From positions 186,001-250,000 of the forward strand of contig NZ_JBHSBN010000005.1 of NCBI RefSeq assembly GCF_042650605.1: DNA of 64,000 nt, given 5' to 3'. Both the position numbers and the translations under genes were made by a program. Source of the stretch: Micromonospora_J zhanjiangensis (GTDB taxonomy: Bacteria; Actinomycetota; Actinomycetes; Mycobacteriales; Micromonosporaceae). This document shows, one piece after another, positions 40,301 through 49,224 of this stretch (within the stretch, counting starts at the first letter, position 1; every line of letters begins with the position of its first letter). Below the pieces are notes generated by a model. That model did not search any database and was not told where the DNA came from. It saw only the letters and a program-made list of their open reading frames with translations.

Positions 40301-43300
40301 TCAGCGGGTGCCGTCCCGGAGTGCCGACAGGGGAGCGAGGACCAGGCTGAACTCGGCGGCCCTGACCTCCAGGCGGTGCTGCGGCAGGACGCCCGGCCCG
40401 ACGGCCGCGGTTCCGAGGCCCTGGACGGCATGATCGGTGTACAGGTGGATGGAAGGCCCGGCGACCAGGTCGATCTGGTGGCGCGCGGCGGCGAGCTGGT
40501 GGTCATCCCACCGACGTGCGGCGAGGTTGAACACGGGCTCGCCCTCGACCCGCAGACCCGAGCCGGCCGCGTCGGTCAACTCCGCCCAGCGCACGTCGGC
40601 GCGGTTGCCGTTCTCCTGCGGACGCACGTACGGGGTCTGCAACCGATCGACCGTGGTCTCGAACCGGTCCGTCCACGCCGCCCGCCGGGAGTCGGGATAT
40701 GCCTCGCCCGGTCCGGCACCGAACCAGCTGACCCGGGACCAGTCGGCGGGCACCAGCCAGCGCAGTCCGATCCGGCCCAGCGAGGGGGCCTTGTCCCGAC
40801 GGACGAGTTCGGCGTACCTCTGCGGCGACAGGTCGGGGTCCACCATCGCCTCGCCGAACACGTCGCCCCGCTCGGGCCAGTGCCCCACCGGCTCGGTCCG
40901 GACCCGCACGCGTACCCGTCGCTCGTCGCCGTCCCACCGGTAGGTGGTCAGGTAGCCGCACCCGGAGGCGGCGGCGGCGCTGCGTACCACCACGGACAAC
41001 CCCTCACCGGCCAGGTCGAGGGACACGGTGCGGTCGCGCAGCCGGTGCAGGCCGCGCGCCTGCCAGTACTCCGCGTCGCGCTGCGCCCCGGCGCGGTCGT
41101 TGTCGGTCGGTGCGCGCCACAGCGCCAACCGTGGGCCGCGCAGCGGATGGCCGCCGAGGCTGACCAGTGCCCCGGTGTGCCGGTCGAACCGGGCGGGGCC
41201 GAGAGCGATCTGCCCGCCGGCGAGCGTGGCGGTGGCGGGCGGGCCGACGAGCCGGACGCGAGTGGGCGCGCTCGCTTCGGCGTCCAACCGGATCTGTCCC
41301 CAGGCCACCCGGTGCCCCCGGGGCGCCCACCCGGTTCCCTCGGCCAGTTCGGCGCGTACGCCCAGCCAACGTTCGCCGGTCCCGCGAGGCATCGCCACGG
41401 GCAGCGGCACCGGGACCTCGGTGCGTTCACCGGCGGCAAGCTCGGGGGTCGCGAGCACGCCGTCGGCGATCCGCGTTCCGTCCTGGCTCAGCGACCAGGT
41501 GAGCCGCAGATGGGCCAGGTCCAGGAAGTCGTAACGGTTCTCGATCGACACCGTCCCGGGTTTTGTGCCGGCGCCGATGCGTACCGGCTCGATGACCTTC
41601 CGGTATTCCGCCAGCCCGGGTGAGGGAGTCCGATCCGGCAGGACCAGGCCGTCGCAGATGAAGTTGCCGTCGTGCAACTCCTCCCCGAAGTCCCCGCCGT
41701 ATCCGAAGAACTCGCGGCCGCGTGCGTCGGTGGTGCGCAGGCCCTGGTCGATCCACTCCCAGACGAAACCGCCCTGCAGGCGTGGGTACCGGTCGCACAG
41801 TTCCAGGTACTCGGTCAGTCCGCCCGGTCCGTTGCCCATCGCGTGCGCGAACTCGGTGAAGAGGAACGGCATGCGGTTGCGCGGCTCGTCCGCGGGTTCA
41901 CCGGCACCGGCGTCGGCGGGGTAGAAGGTCTCACCCGGCCGCAGGCGGCCCTGCCCGATCCGCTTGACGCTGGCCGGTGTGCGGTACATCTCCCCGTAGA
42001 CATCCGTGTACCGGCCGAGGCGATCGCCCTCGTAGTGGATCGGCCTGGACGGATCGCGCCGGCGGAGCCACGCCGCCATCGCCTCGAGGTTCTGCCCGTC
42101 CCCCGCCTCGTTGCCCAGCGACCAGATGATAACGCTGGGGTGGTTCTTGTCGCGCTCCACGGTTCGCCGGATCCGGTCCAGGTACGCGGCCTGCCACCGT
42201 GGGTCGTCGGAGGGGTTGCGCTCCCAGGGTCGCCGGTCGACGTACTCGAACCCGTGGGTCTCCAGGTCGCATTCGAGCACGACCCAGAGGCCCAGTTCGT
42301 CGCACAGTTCGAGGAACCACGGGTGGGGCGGATAGTGCGAGGTGCGCACGGCGTTGATGTTGTGCTGCTTCATCAGCTCCACGTCGCGGCGCATGGTCTC
42401 GCGACCGACCGCCCGCCCGTGCTCGGGGTCGAACTCGTGCCGGTTCACGCCGCGTAGCAACACCCGTCGACCGTTGACCGTCAGCACCCCGGCCGCGTCG
42501 ATGGCGACCGTGCGGAACCCGATCTGCACCCGTACCCGCTCACTGTCGGTGGCCAGCACCGCCTCGTACCGGAACGGGTCCTCCGCGCTCCAGGGCCGCA
42601 CCGAGTCGAAGGTGAACTCCTGCTCGACCGGCGCGTCGACGACTCCCAGCCGGGGAATGCTGACCCGCACCGGCGTGTCCGCCGCCACCTCGACCCGCAA
42701 CCGGCCGCCGGTCGACACGGCGTCGTAGTCGGCGTGCACGAACACGTCGTGGATTCCGCCGGCCGGACGGGCCAGCAGCGTCACGTCGCGGAAGATGCCC
42801 GACATCCGCCAGGTGTCCTGATCTTCCAGGTAGGTCCCGGACGAGTACTGGTGTACCCGAACCGCCAACACGTTGCGGCCCGGGCGCAGCGCAGCGGTGA
42901 CGTCGTACTCCACCGGCAGCCGACTGCCCCGACTCACCCCCAGCTCGATGCCGTTGAGCCAGACCCGCGCGCAGGAGTCCACCCCCTCGAAGCGCACCGC
43001 CGCGGGTGCGCCCGCCCACGACGCGGACAACTCGAAGACGCGGCGGTAGTCCCCGGTCGGATTCTCGTCCGGCACGAACGGCGGATCCACCGGAATGGGG
43101 TACGCGATGTTCAGGTAGGCGGGCCGGCCGTACCCGTGCAACTGCCAGTGCGAGGGCACCGGGAGCCGGTCCCAGCCGGCGTCGTCGAAGTTTGGCAGTT
43201 CGAATCCGTCCGACTCCGGCAGCCCCGTCGGCGAGAACCGGAAGGCCCAGTCGCCGTTCAGGTCGAGCCGGGCGGCATCCGAGGCGAAGGCCGCGCGTGG

Positions 43301-43351
43301 CGCGGCGAATCCGTAACCGGGTGAGAAGTCCTCGAAGTAACGAGTGGACAC
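40301..43351 (-). CDS. GH2 beta-galactosidase, LacZ-like five-domain enzyme
   Basis: A 1016-aa LacZ-type beta-galactosidase, full length for the family. The jelly-roll N-terminal domain has LPVPSHWQLHGYGRPAYLNI and GTYLEDQDTWRMSGIFRDVT. The TIM barrel has LLRGVNRHEFDPEHGRAVGR, the acid/base Glu near residue 415 in VIIWSLGNEAGDGQN and the nucleophile Glu near residue 498 in FLFTEFAHAMGNGPGG. The C-terminal Bgal_small_N domain runs from about residue 740 with DRHTGALVSLGGHPL to WFGAGPGEAYPDSRRAA. No signal peptide. It heads the GH2-GH29 operon, divergent from the LacI gene, with a CGAAASTTTCG-type site 22 bp before its ATG. Confidence 0.95.
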   Translation of the reverse strand: MSTRYFEDFSPGYGFAAPRAAFASDAARLDLNGDWAFRFSPTGLPESDGFELPNFDDAGWDRLPVPSHWQLHGYGRPAYLNIAYPIPVDPPFVPDENPTGDYRRVFELSASWAGAPAAVRFEGVDSCARVWLNGIELGVSRGSRLPVEYDVTAALRPGRNVLAVRVHQYSSGTYLEDQDTWRMSGIFRDVTLLARPAGGIHDVFVHADYDAVSTGGRLRVEVAADTPVRVSIPRLGVVDAPVEQEFTFDSVRPWSAEDPFRYEAVLATDSERVRVQIGFRTVAIDAAGVLTVNGRRVLLRGVNRHEFDPEHGRAVGRETMRRDVELMKQHNINAVRTSHYPPHPWFLELCDELGLWVVLECDLETHGFEYVDRRPWERNPSDDPRWQAAYLDRIRRTVERDKNHPSVIIWSLGNEAGDGQNLEAMAAWLRRRDPSRPIHYEGDRLGRYTDVYGEMYRTPASVKRIGQGRLRPGETFYPADAGAGEPADEPRNRMPFLFTEFAHAMGNGPGGLTEYLELCDRYPRLQGGFVWEWIDQGLRTTDARGREFFGYGGDFGEELHDGNFICDGLVLPDRTPSPGLAEYRKVIEPVRIGAGTKPGTVSIENRYDFLDLAHLRLTWSLSQDGTRIADGVLATPELAAGERTEVPVPLPVAMPRGTGERWLGVRAELAEGTGWAPRGHRVAWGQIRLDAEASAPTRVRLVGPPATATLAGGQIALGPARFDRHTGALVSLGGHPLRGPRLALWRAPTDNDRAGAQRDAEYWQARGLHRLRDRTVSLDLAGEGLSVVVRSAAAASGCGYLTTYRWDGDERRVRVRVRTEPVGHWPERGDVFGEAMVDPDLSPQRYAELVRRDKAPSLGRIGLRWLVPADWSRVSWFGAGPGEAYPDSRRAAWTDRFETTVDRLQTPYVRPQENGNRADVRWAELTDAAGSGLRVEGEPVFNLAARRWDDHQLAAARHQIDLVAGPSIHLYTDHAVQGLGTAAVGPGVLPQHRLEVRAAEFSLVLAPLSALRDGTR

Positions 43352-43373
43352 CAGGCTCTCCCTCGGGCCGCGG

Positions 43374-43384
43374 AGAAACTTTCG
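43374..43384. promoter_or_regulatory. CGAAASTTTCG-type operator before GH2-GH29
   Basis: AGAAACTTTCG matches the palindrome CGAAACTTTCG at 10 of 11 positions. It lies 22 bp upstream of the GH2 start and within the 273-bp region divergent to the LacI gene. Similar GAAA-N-TTTC palindromes are known upstream of xylanase genes in Streptomyces. Binding by the adjacent LacI protein is inferred. Confidence 0.55.
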
Positions 43385-43624
43385 TAGCCGACCGTACTAT
43401 CGATCAACGGGGACGTGAAGGGCGCGGAGGGCCCGGTGCCGTTGCGGCTCGCCCGATGTCGACACCCGGCCGAATCGGGTCGAGTACGGGGCGGCCTCGG
43501 TCGGTCGGTGGGGATGTCAGAATGGCTGACGCGGGCGGATGACCGGCCGGTTGACGCCGCCCGGCCCTGCTTCGGTCGGCATTCGTAGCCGCCGCGGGGC
43601 CGGTCGACAACGAGGTGAGGTCGG

Positions 43625-44674
43625 GTGACTGTGGCGAAGAGCCGAGCTGGAGCGCCGGGGGGCGGACGCGGCGGGCCGGTGGACAACCAGGCTCCGGTCA
43701 CCATCGCGTACATCGCGGAGTCGGCCGGTGTCTCGGTTCCGACCGTGTCAAAGGTGCTCAACGGGAGGTCCGGGGTATCGAGTGACACCCGGGCCCGGGT
43801 CGAGGCGTTGATCAACAAATACGGGTACGCCAAGCCTCCGAATCGCAGCAACATCGTGGAACTCGTGTTCGACGAGCTGGAGAGCATGTGGGCGGTGGAG
43901 ATCATCCGCGGCGTCGAGCGAGTGGCCCGCAAGAACCGCGTCGGGGTCATGATCTCCGAGTTCGGACTGCACGACACCCCTGCCCAGGCCATGGGCGACA
44001 CCCTCGATCGTCGACCGCAGTGCGTGTTGTCGGTGGCCCAGTTGTCGGCGGAGGAGCGCGAGCAGCTGCGGGTCAAGGGCATTCCATTCGTCGTGTTCGA
44101 TCCGACGACCGAGTTGCCGGACGACGTCCCGTTCGTGGGCGCGACCAACTGGCGCGGTGGCCGGGCCGCCACCCGACATCTGATCGAGTTGGGACATCGG
44201 CGGATCGCGATGATCGGTGGGCCGGACGAGGTCCTGTGCTGCCGTGCGCGGCTCGCCGGATACGAGACGGCGATGCGGGCCGCCGGTCTGGAGGTGACCT
44301 CCGACCTGGTCGTCTCCGCGGCACTGACCCGGGAGGACGGCTACGCCGCGGCGCGGGTCCTGCTGAGCGGTGCCGATCGGCCCACCGCCATCTTCGCCGC
44401 GAACGACCTCCAGGCTCTCGGTGTCTACCAGGCCGCACGCGAGGCCGGACTGCGGATACCGGACGATCTGAGCGTGGTGGGATTCGACGACCTGCCGGTC
44501 GTGGCCTGGGTGGATCCGCCGATGACCACCGTCCACCAGCCGCTGACCGAAATGGCCGTAGCGGCCACCGAACTGGCCCTGGCACTGAGCCGGGGTGAGG
44601 AGTTGCCGCAGCTCGGGATGGAGTTGGCAACCAGTCTGACGGTGCGCGAGAGTACCGCGCCGCCGTCGAGCTGA
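43625..44674 (+). CDS. LacI family transcriptional repressor
   Basis: A 349-aa LacI/GalR regulator. A 25-residue Gly/Ala-rich tail precedes the helix-turn-helix and hinge (residues 25-80): VTIAYIAESAGVSVPTVSKV, LNGRSGVSSDTRARVEALIN. The periplasmic-binding-protein-like sensor domain follows: AVEIIRGVERVARKNRVGVM, VPFVGATNWRGGRAATRHLI, RIAMIGGPDEVLCCRARLAG and DDLSVVGFDDLPVVAWVDPP. The start GTG is preceded by GAGGTGAGG. It is divergent from GH2-GH29 and upstream of the GH43 remnant and GH5, all with CGAAASTTTCG-type sites, so it is the likely local repressor with an oligosaccharide inducer. Confidence 0.92.
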   Translation: MTVAKSRAGAPGGGRGGPVDNQAPVTIAYIAESAGVSVPTVSKVLNGRSGVSSDTRARVEALINKYGYAKPPNRSNIVELVFDELESMWAVEIIRGVERVARKNRVGVMISEFGLHDTPAQAMGDTLDRRPQCVLSVAQLSAEEREQLRVKGIPFVVFDPTTELPDDVPFVGATNWRGGRAATRHLIELGHRRIAMIGGPDEVLCCRARLAGYETAMRAAGLEVTSDLVVSAALTREDGYAAARVLLSGADRPTAIFAANDLQALGVYQAAREAGLRIPDDLSVVGFDDLPVVAWVDPPMTTVHQPLTEMAVAATELALALSRGEELPQLGMELATSLTVRESTAPPSS

Positions 44675-44734
44675 GCGGCGTTCGGGCCGACCGCCGGTGC
44701 ATTGACCAAGGTCACGCCGCTGGCTAAGCTCCGC

Positions 44735-44745
44735 CGAAACTATCG
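44735..44745. promoter_or_regulatory. CGAAASTTTCG-type operator before GH43 remnant
   Basis: CGAAACTATCG matches CGAAACTTTCG at 10 of 11 positions and ends 16 bp before the ATG of the GH43 fragment. It may be the original GH43 operator left in place after an internal deletion. Confidence 0.5.
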
Positions 44746-44761
44746 GGGCTAGAACCTGGAC

Positions 44762-45316
44762 ATGCTCGGTCGGGAGGTCTACCTGGCGCCCGTCGGTTGG
44801 GCCGACGGTTGGCCGGTGGTGGGCGACCTCGCGCCCGTCATGAATGCGCCGTCCTGGCCACTCCATCCGGTACCCGGGTCGCCGGTGCGTGACGATTTCG
44901 ACCGGTCCGAGCTGCATCCGCGATGGGTTTCACCGCGGTCGCGGCGCCCGGAGGATTGCGGCACCCGGCAGCGCCCGGGCTGGTTGACCCTGCGTGCGCG
45001 TGGTGCGTCACTCGACGCCCCCGACGTCACGTTCCTCGGCCGCCGGCAGCAGCACCTGTCCTGCCGGGTGCGGACCCTGGCCGATACGCGGGAAGGGCGT
45101 GGCGGCCTGGCGGTGCGGCTGGACGCGCGGTCGGGACCCGACGTGATCCACCTCGGCGTGGAGGACGCGGACGGGGCGTTCACCGTCCTGGCCCGGCTTG
45201 ACGGCCGGTACCTGTCGACCGAGGTGGCCGGTGGTTTCACGGGCCGGGTCATCGGGTTGTACGCCGTGGCGGGCACCATGCATTTCGATTGGCTCGACTA
45301 TCAGCCGCTCGACTGA
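44762..45316 (+). pseudogene. GH43 C-terminal fragment: end of catalytic domain plus concanavalin-like beta-xylosidase domain
   Basis: The 184-aa frame begins MLGREVYLAPVGWADGWPVV, which matches the final strand of the GH43 five-bladed propeller (LGRE...PVxWxDGWP). It then continues into the C-terminal concanavalin-A-like domain found in GH43 beta-xylosidases and arabinofuranosidases: RDDFDRSELHPRWVSPRSR, QRPGWLTLRARGASLDAPDV, TFLGRRQQHLSCRVRTLADT, GGLAVRLDARSGPDVIHLGV and TMHFDWLDYQPLD. The catalytic propeller with its Asp/Asp/Glu triad (about 300 residues) is missing, and an in-frame stop (44750) closes the upstream side. A free-standing carbohydrate-binding role cannot be excluded, but no export signal is present. 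Confidence 0.75.
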
Positions 45317-45410
45317 CGACCGTGCCGTGAACGGCAGTCAGGACATCCCGTGACGGCCGTCAGCACGCTGCGGACATTGACGTCTGTCGTGGTCAGCTGT
45401 AGGGTTCGTC

Positions 45411-45421
45411 CGAAACTTTCG
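45411..45421. promoter_or_regulatory. CGAAACTTTCG operator before GH5
   Basis: CGAAACTTTCG is a perfect palindrome (5-bp arms around C) 99 bp upstream of the GH5 start. A related partial element GAGAAAGTACTC follows at 45432-45443. Regulation by the LacI protein encoded 0.8 kb upstream is inferred. Confidence 0.65.
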
Positions 45422-45519
45422 CGCCCACGTCGAGAAAGTACTCACCGCAGCTGGCCGCCTTCGCGCGACTGGTCGTCGTGGAGAGTCGCGAAGCCGCAGG
45501 TGCCAGCAGGGGAGTTCTG

Positions 45520-47628
45520 ATGTATTCGCAGGGTCTACGAAGATTCCGTCATCGGGTCGGTGTGATCGCCGGTGCCGTGGCCGCCCTGCTGGTGGCCGGG
45601 ACGGTGGTGGCGACCAGCGCCCAGGCGGCTACCGGGTGCCGGGTGGCCTACACGGTCGCGTCCCAGTGGTCGGGTGGATTCACCGCGAACGTGGAGGTGA
45701 CCAATCTCGGGGACCCGGTCAATGGCTGGAGTCTCGGCTGGGCGTTCCCGTCCGGTCAGCGGGTCACCCAGGCGTGGAACGCGACGGTGACCTCATCGGG
45801 GGCGCAGACCACCGCGACGAACATGAGCTACAACGCGGCCATCGGCACGAACGCGACGGTGTCCTTCGGCTTCAACGGGTCCTGGACCGGTAGCAACACC
45901 GCCCCCGCCTCGTTCGCGCTCAACAACGTCCCGTGCACCGGCAACGTCGGCGGCACGCCGACGCCGAGTGCCAGCCCGTCCACCTCCTCGTCCCCGTCCC
46001 CGTCCCCGTCCACCTCCCCGTCGACGCCGCCGCAGCAGGGAAACGCGGCGCAGACGGTCGCGGCGATGCAGCCCGGGTGGAACCTGGGCAACACGCTCGA
46101 CGCCATCCCCGACGAGACCTCGTGGGGCAACCCGCGGGTGACCCGGGAGTTGCTGCACCAGATTCGGACGCAGGGCTACCGGAGCATCCGCATTCCGGTG
46201 ACCTGGACCGACCATCAGGGCGCGGCACCGGGCTACACCATCGACGCGACCTGGCTCAGCCGCGTCCGGGAGGTGGTGGACTGGGCGCTGGCGGAGGACC
46301 TCTACGTGATGATCAACCTTCATCACGACTCCTGGATGTGGATCAACGGGTATCCCGGTGACCGGACGAACGTGAAGAACCGATACACCGCCTTGTGGAC
46401 GCAGATCGCCAGCACGTTCCGCGACCGCTCGTCGAAGCTGGTGTTCGAGAGCATCAACGAGCCGCAGTTCACCGGTACGTCCGGCGACGCCGAGAGCGAC
46501 ACGGTGCTGCAGGAACTCAACACCGAGTTCGTCCGACTCGTCCGCGCGTCCGGCGGGAACAACGCCACCCGGCTGCTGGTGCTGCCCACCCTCTACACCA
46601 ACTCCAACCAGGCCCAGCTGGACACCCTGGCGAACACGATCGGCCAGCTACGCGATCCCAACCTGGCCGCGACAGTCCACTTCTACGGCTGGTGGCCATT
46701 CAGCGTCAACATCGCGGGTGGGACCCGCTACGACAGCAACGTCGAGCAGGACATCGTCGACAGCTTCACCCGGGTGCACACGACCCTGGTGTCCCGGGGC
46801 ATCCCGGTGATCGTCGGTGAGTGGGCCCTGCTCAGCTACGACTACACCCGGCCCGGCATCATCGAACGCGGCGAGATGCTGAAGTACTTCGAAGCCGTCA
46901 GCTATCACGCCCGGATCAGAAACCTCACCACGATGCTGTGGGACGCGGGCACCTTCCTCAACCGCAACGACCTGCAGTGGCGAGACCCGGGCGTCTTCGC
47001 GATGTTGAAGGCCGGCTGGACCACCCGCTCGGCAACCGCGTCGTCGGACCAGATCTACCTCCCCCGTACCGGCACGATCCCCAGCAAGTCGCTCACGCTG
47101 AACCTGAACGGCACCTCGTTCCAGGGACTCCGGCAGGGCAACACCGACCTGGTCAGGGGCACCGACTACACCATCTCCGGCAACACGCTCACCCTGACCG
47201 CCTCGGCCCTGACCCGGCTGGCGGGCAACCGTGCCTACGGCGTCAACGCCACCATCGAGGCGCGCTTCTCCCAGGGCGCAGCGTGGCAGATCAGCATCAT
47301 CACGTCCGATCCGCCGATCCAGTCGGCCGCCAACGGCACGACCAGTTCATTCGTCATCCCCACCCAGTTCCGCGGTGACCAACTGGCCACCATGGAGGCC
47401 ACGTACGCCAACGGCAGCCCGGCCGGACCGGCCAACTGGACCTCCTACAAGGAGTTCTGGTCCAACTTCCAGCCCGACTACGCCGCCAACACGATCACTC
47501 TGAAGCCCGACTTCTTCGCCGAGGTCACCGACGGCACCGTCAACCTCACCTTCCACTTCTGGAGTGGTGTCCAGATCAAGTACCGCATCACCAAGTCCGG
47601 AAGCTCGGTCACCGGCAGCCCCGCCTGA
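45520..47628 (+). CDS. secreted GH5 endo-glucanase with CBM2, X2 and CBM46 modules (xyloglucanase-like)
   Basis: A 702-aa secreted enzyme. The signal peptide (residues 1-36) ends TSAQAA. A CBM2 cellulose-binding module follows (about 37-143: CRVAYTVASQWSGGFTANVE to SFALNNVPCTG, Cys near each end), then a Ser/Pro/Thr linker (145-175). The GH5 barrel (about 178-505) starts AAMQPGWNLGNTLDAIPDET and has acid/base Glu314 in FESINEPQF and nucleophile Glu434 in VIVGEWALLS. An X2/Ig-like domain (about 515-600) and a CBM46-like domain (about 605-695, SSFVIPTQFRGDQLATMEAT) complete it. GH5_4-X2-CBM46 enzymes are endo-xyloglucanases/beta-glucanases. GGGGAG precedes ATG 45520; the longer GTG start would weaken the signal peptide. 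Confidence 0.92.
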   Translation: MYSQGLRRFRHRVGVIAGAVAALLVAGTVVATSAQAATGCRVAYTVASQWSGGFTANVEVTNLGDPVNGWSLGWAFPSGQRVTQAWNATVTSSGAQTTATNMSYNAAIGTNATVSFGFNGSWTGSNTAPASFALNNVPCTGNVGGTPTPSASPSTSSSPSPSPSTSPSTPPQQGNAAQTVAAMQPGWNLGNTLDAIPDETSWGNPRVTRELLHQIRTQGYRSIRIPVTWTDHQGAAPGYTIDATWLSRVREVVDWALAEDLYVMINLHHDSWMWINGYPGDRTNVKNRYTALWTQIASTFRDRSSKLVFESINEPQFTGTSGDAESDTVLQELNTEFVRLVRASGGNNATRLLVLPTLYTNSNQAQLDTLANTIGQLRDPNLAATVHFYGWWPFSVNIAGGTRYDSNVEQDIVDSFTRVHTTLVSRGIPVIVGEWALLSYDYTRPGIIERGEMLKYFEAVSYHARIRNLTTMLWDAGTFLNRNDLQWRDPGVFAMLKAGWTTRSATASSDQIYLPRTGTIPSKSLTLNLNGTSFQGLRQGNTDLVRGTDYTISGNTLTLTASALTRLAGNRAYGVNATIEARFSQGAAWQISIITSDPPIQSAANGTTSSFVIPTQFRGDQLATMEATYANGSPAGPANWTSYKEFWSNFQPDYAANTITLKPDFFAEVTDGTVNLTFHFWSGVQIKYRITKSGSSVTGSPA

Positions 47629-47636
47629 CAAGCGAT

Positions 47637-47672
47637 CCGGGGTGCCGCAGGCCACGGCCTGCGGCACCCCGG
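47637..47672. terminator. bidirectional hairpin terminator after GH5
   Basis: A perfect inverted repeat with 17-nt arms (47637-47653 and 47656-47672) around AC; the innermost pairs would form the loop. It sits 9 nt after the GH5 stop and 31 nt before the 3' end of the convergent gene, so it can end both transcripts. Confidence 0.85.
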
Positions 47673-47702
47673 CGGAAGGCGGCGGTGCAGTCGCGGTCCG
47701 GC

Positions 47703-48512
47703 TCACAACTCGATGTTCAACCGCTCCAGCACCGACGGCGCCACCAGTCCCAGCGCGGCGAGGATCGAGATGACCGTGAACGCGACGCGCAGCACGACCA
47801 CCTCCACCTTGCCGCCCACCTTGACGGCGATCTTGTTCGGGATGCCGATCATCAACCACATCCGGCGTTTGATCGGGATCGGCCACAGGATCGGCACCCC
47901 GGCGCTGGTGATGATGTCGCCCATCAGGTGCACGAAACAGCCCACCCCGACGGCGAGCCCCAGCATCGGATAGCCGCGGTCGCCGGGCAGGTTGAGGAAG
48001 GTGAAGTAGGCGCCGGCCAGCGACAGCAGGGTGACCACCACCCAGCCGGCGCGCTTGGCCCACTCGTCGAACAGGCCGCGCAGCGCCAGCCCGATCATGA
48101 AGAACAGGATGCTGATCACCGCCCACTTGCCGTACGTGGCGCACAGCGCGGTGGTGCCCCAGCCGACCAGCAGCGTGAACGGCAGGGTGTGCGTGAAGGT
48201 GCGGTGACCGTTGCGTCGGTGCGGATCCTTGCTCAGCCGGGTCGCGGTGTAGATGCCGAGCGAGATCTTCTCCATCACCTCGGCGATGAACAGCGAGAAC
48301 ACCCCGAAGGTGTGCGCCACGGTGGCGCCGCCCTGGTTGCGGGTCACCTTGCCGGACAGGTCCAGGTCGGGAAAGAGTGCTCCACCCGCGCAGACCGCCG
48401 TGCCCACCGCGATGGCCAGCGGCGACTGGTGGTAGTCGGCGAACTGGTCCAGCGCCCAGGAACCGGCGAGCCACACGGCCGCACCGGACAGTGCGTGTGA
48501 CGGACCCATCAT
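47703..48512 (-). CDS. membrane-bound metal-dependent hydrolase, YdjM/DUF457 type
   Basis: A 269-aa polytopic membrane protein with the YdjM fold features: MMGPSHALSGAAVWLAGSWA at the start (GxSH), a DLD metal motif in GGALFPDLDLSGKVTRNQGG, and RRNGHRTFTHTLPFTLLVGW with the HRxxTHT motif; a later His-Asp pair is in GCFVHLMGDIITSAGVPILW. About seven membrane helices are present. ATG 48512 is preferred: GGGGAGGG lies about 9 nt before it but only 1 nt before the first ATG (48521). The biological role of the family is unclear; bacterial homologues are membrane hydrolases, some DNA-damage inducible. It ends facing the GH5 gene. Confidence 0.85.
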   Translation of the reverse strand: MMGPSHALSGAAVWLAGSWALDQFADYHQSPLAIAVGTAVCAGGALFPDLDLSGKVTRNQGGATVAHTFGVFSLFIAEVMEKISLGIYTATRLSKDPHRRNGHRTFTHTLPFTLLVGWGTTALCATYGKWAVISILFFMIGLALRGLFDEWAKRAGWVVVTLLSLAGAYFTFLNLPGDRGYPMLGLAVGVGCFVHLMGDIITSAGVPILWPIPIKRRMWLMIGIPNKIAVKVGGKVEVVVLRVAFTVISILAALGLVAPSVLERLNIEL

Positions 48513-48692
48513 CGTCTGCATCCCTCCCCGAGGATCTTGTCCGCAAACCTACGTGAGCTTTGCAAGCCGACCGACGGCGGGCAACGACCGGGGCCCCACC
48601 AGATGCGCGTGGCGGGACGGTGGCCTCCGGGGCTGGGACGCGGGGCGACCCGGCCGGGCAGCCGGCCGGGCGCCTGCTCTGCTGGACCGGCG

Positions 48693-49079
48693 TTATGCGG
48701 CGTGGTCCTTCGGGTCGGGACCGAAGCGGTTCGAGCCGGGCGTGCCGGCCAGCACGAAGAACACCAGCAGCACGATCGCGCCGATGAAGGGAATCAGTCC
48801 GATCAGGATCCACCAGCCCGAACGGTCGGTGTCGTGCAGGCGTCGCACGCTGACCGCCAGCGACGGCAACAGGAACACCAGGTTGACGATCAGCCCGATG
48901 TAGCCACTGGAGCTGGCGGACCCGTCGAACTTCGTGCCCAGAGCGGAGTCGAGGACCGAGGCCACGATGCCGACGAGGATCGCGAAGAGGAGGAACCACC
49001 AGTACTCCGAGCGGCGGGCCCGCCCGGAGAACCCGACGTACTGCGAGAAGACCGAACGGACGGCAGCGGCAAAGGACAT
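48693..49079 (-). CDS. DUF805 membrane protein
   Basis: A 128-aa inner-membrane protein with four hydrophobic segments. The DUF805 signature is YVGFSGRARRSEYWWFLLFA near the N-terminus and SVRRLHDTDRSGWWILIGLI in the second half, ending FFVLAGTPGSNRFGPDPKDH. The function of DUF805 proteins is not known. The gene is separate, with 180 nt to the YdjM-like gene downstream and 145 nt upstream to the 3' end of the glycosyltransferase gene. Confidence 0.92.
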   Translation of the reverse strand: MSFAAAVRSVFSQYVGFSGRARRSEYWWFLLFAILVGIVASVLDSALGTKFDGSASSSGYIGLIVNLVFLLPSLAVSVRRLHDTDRSGWWILIGLIPFIGAIVLLVFFVLAGTPGSNRFGPDPKDHAA

Positions 49080-49224
49080 GGCGACTCCAGCGTCTTGAGG
49101 GGGACGAGTGGCGATGAGCGGAATCAGGGTAAGGGCAGCCGCGCGCTTTTCGCTCGCCTGAATGGGCGAACGATGAATTCGTCAGCAGCTCGTCGTCCTC
49201 CGGCGGGGGAGCCGCCGGTGCCGG

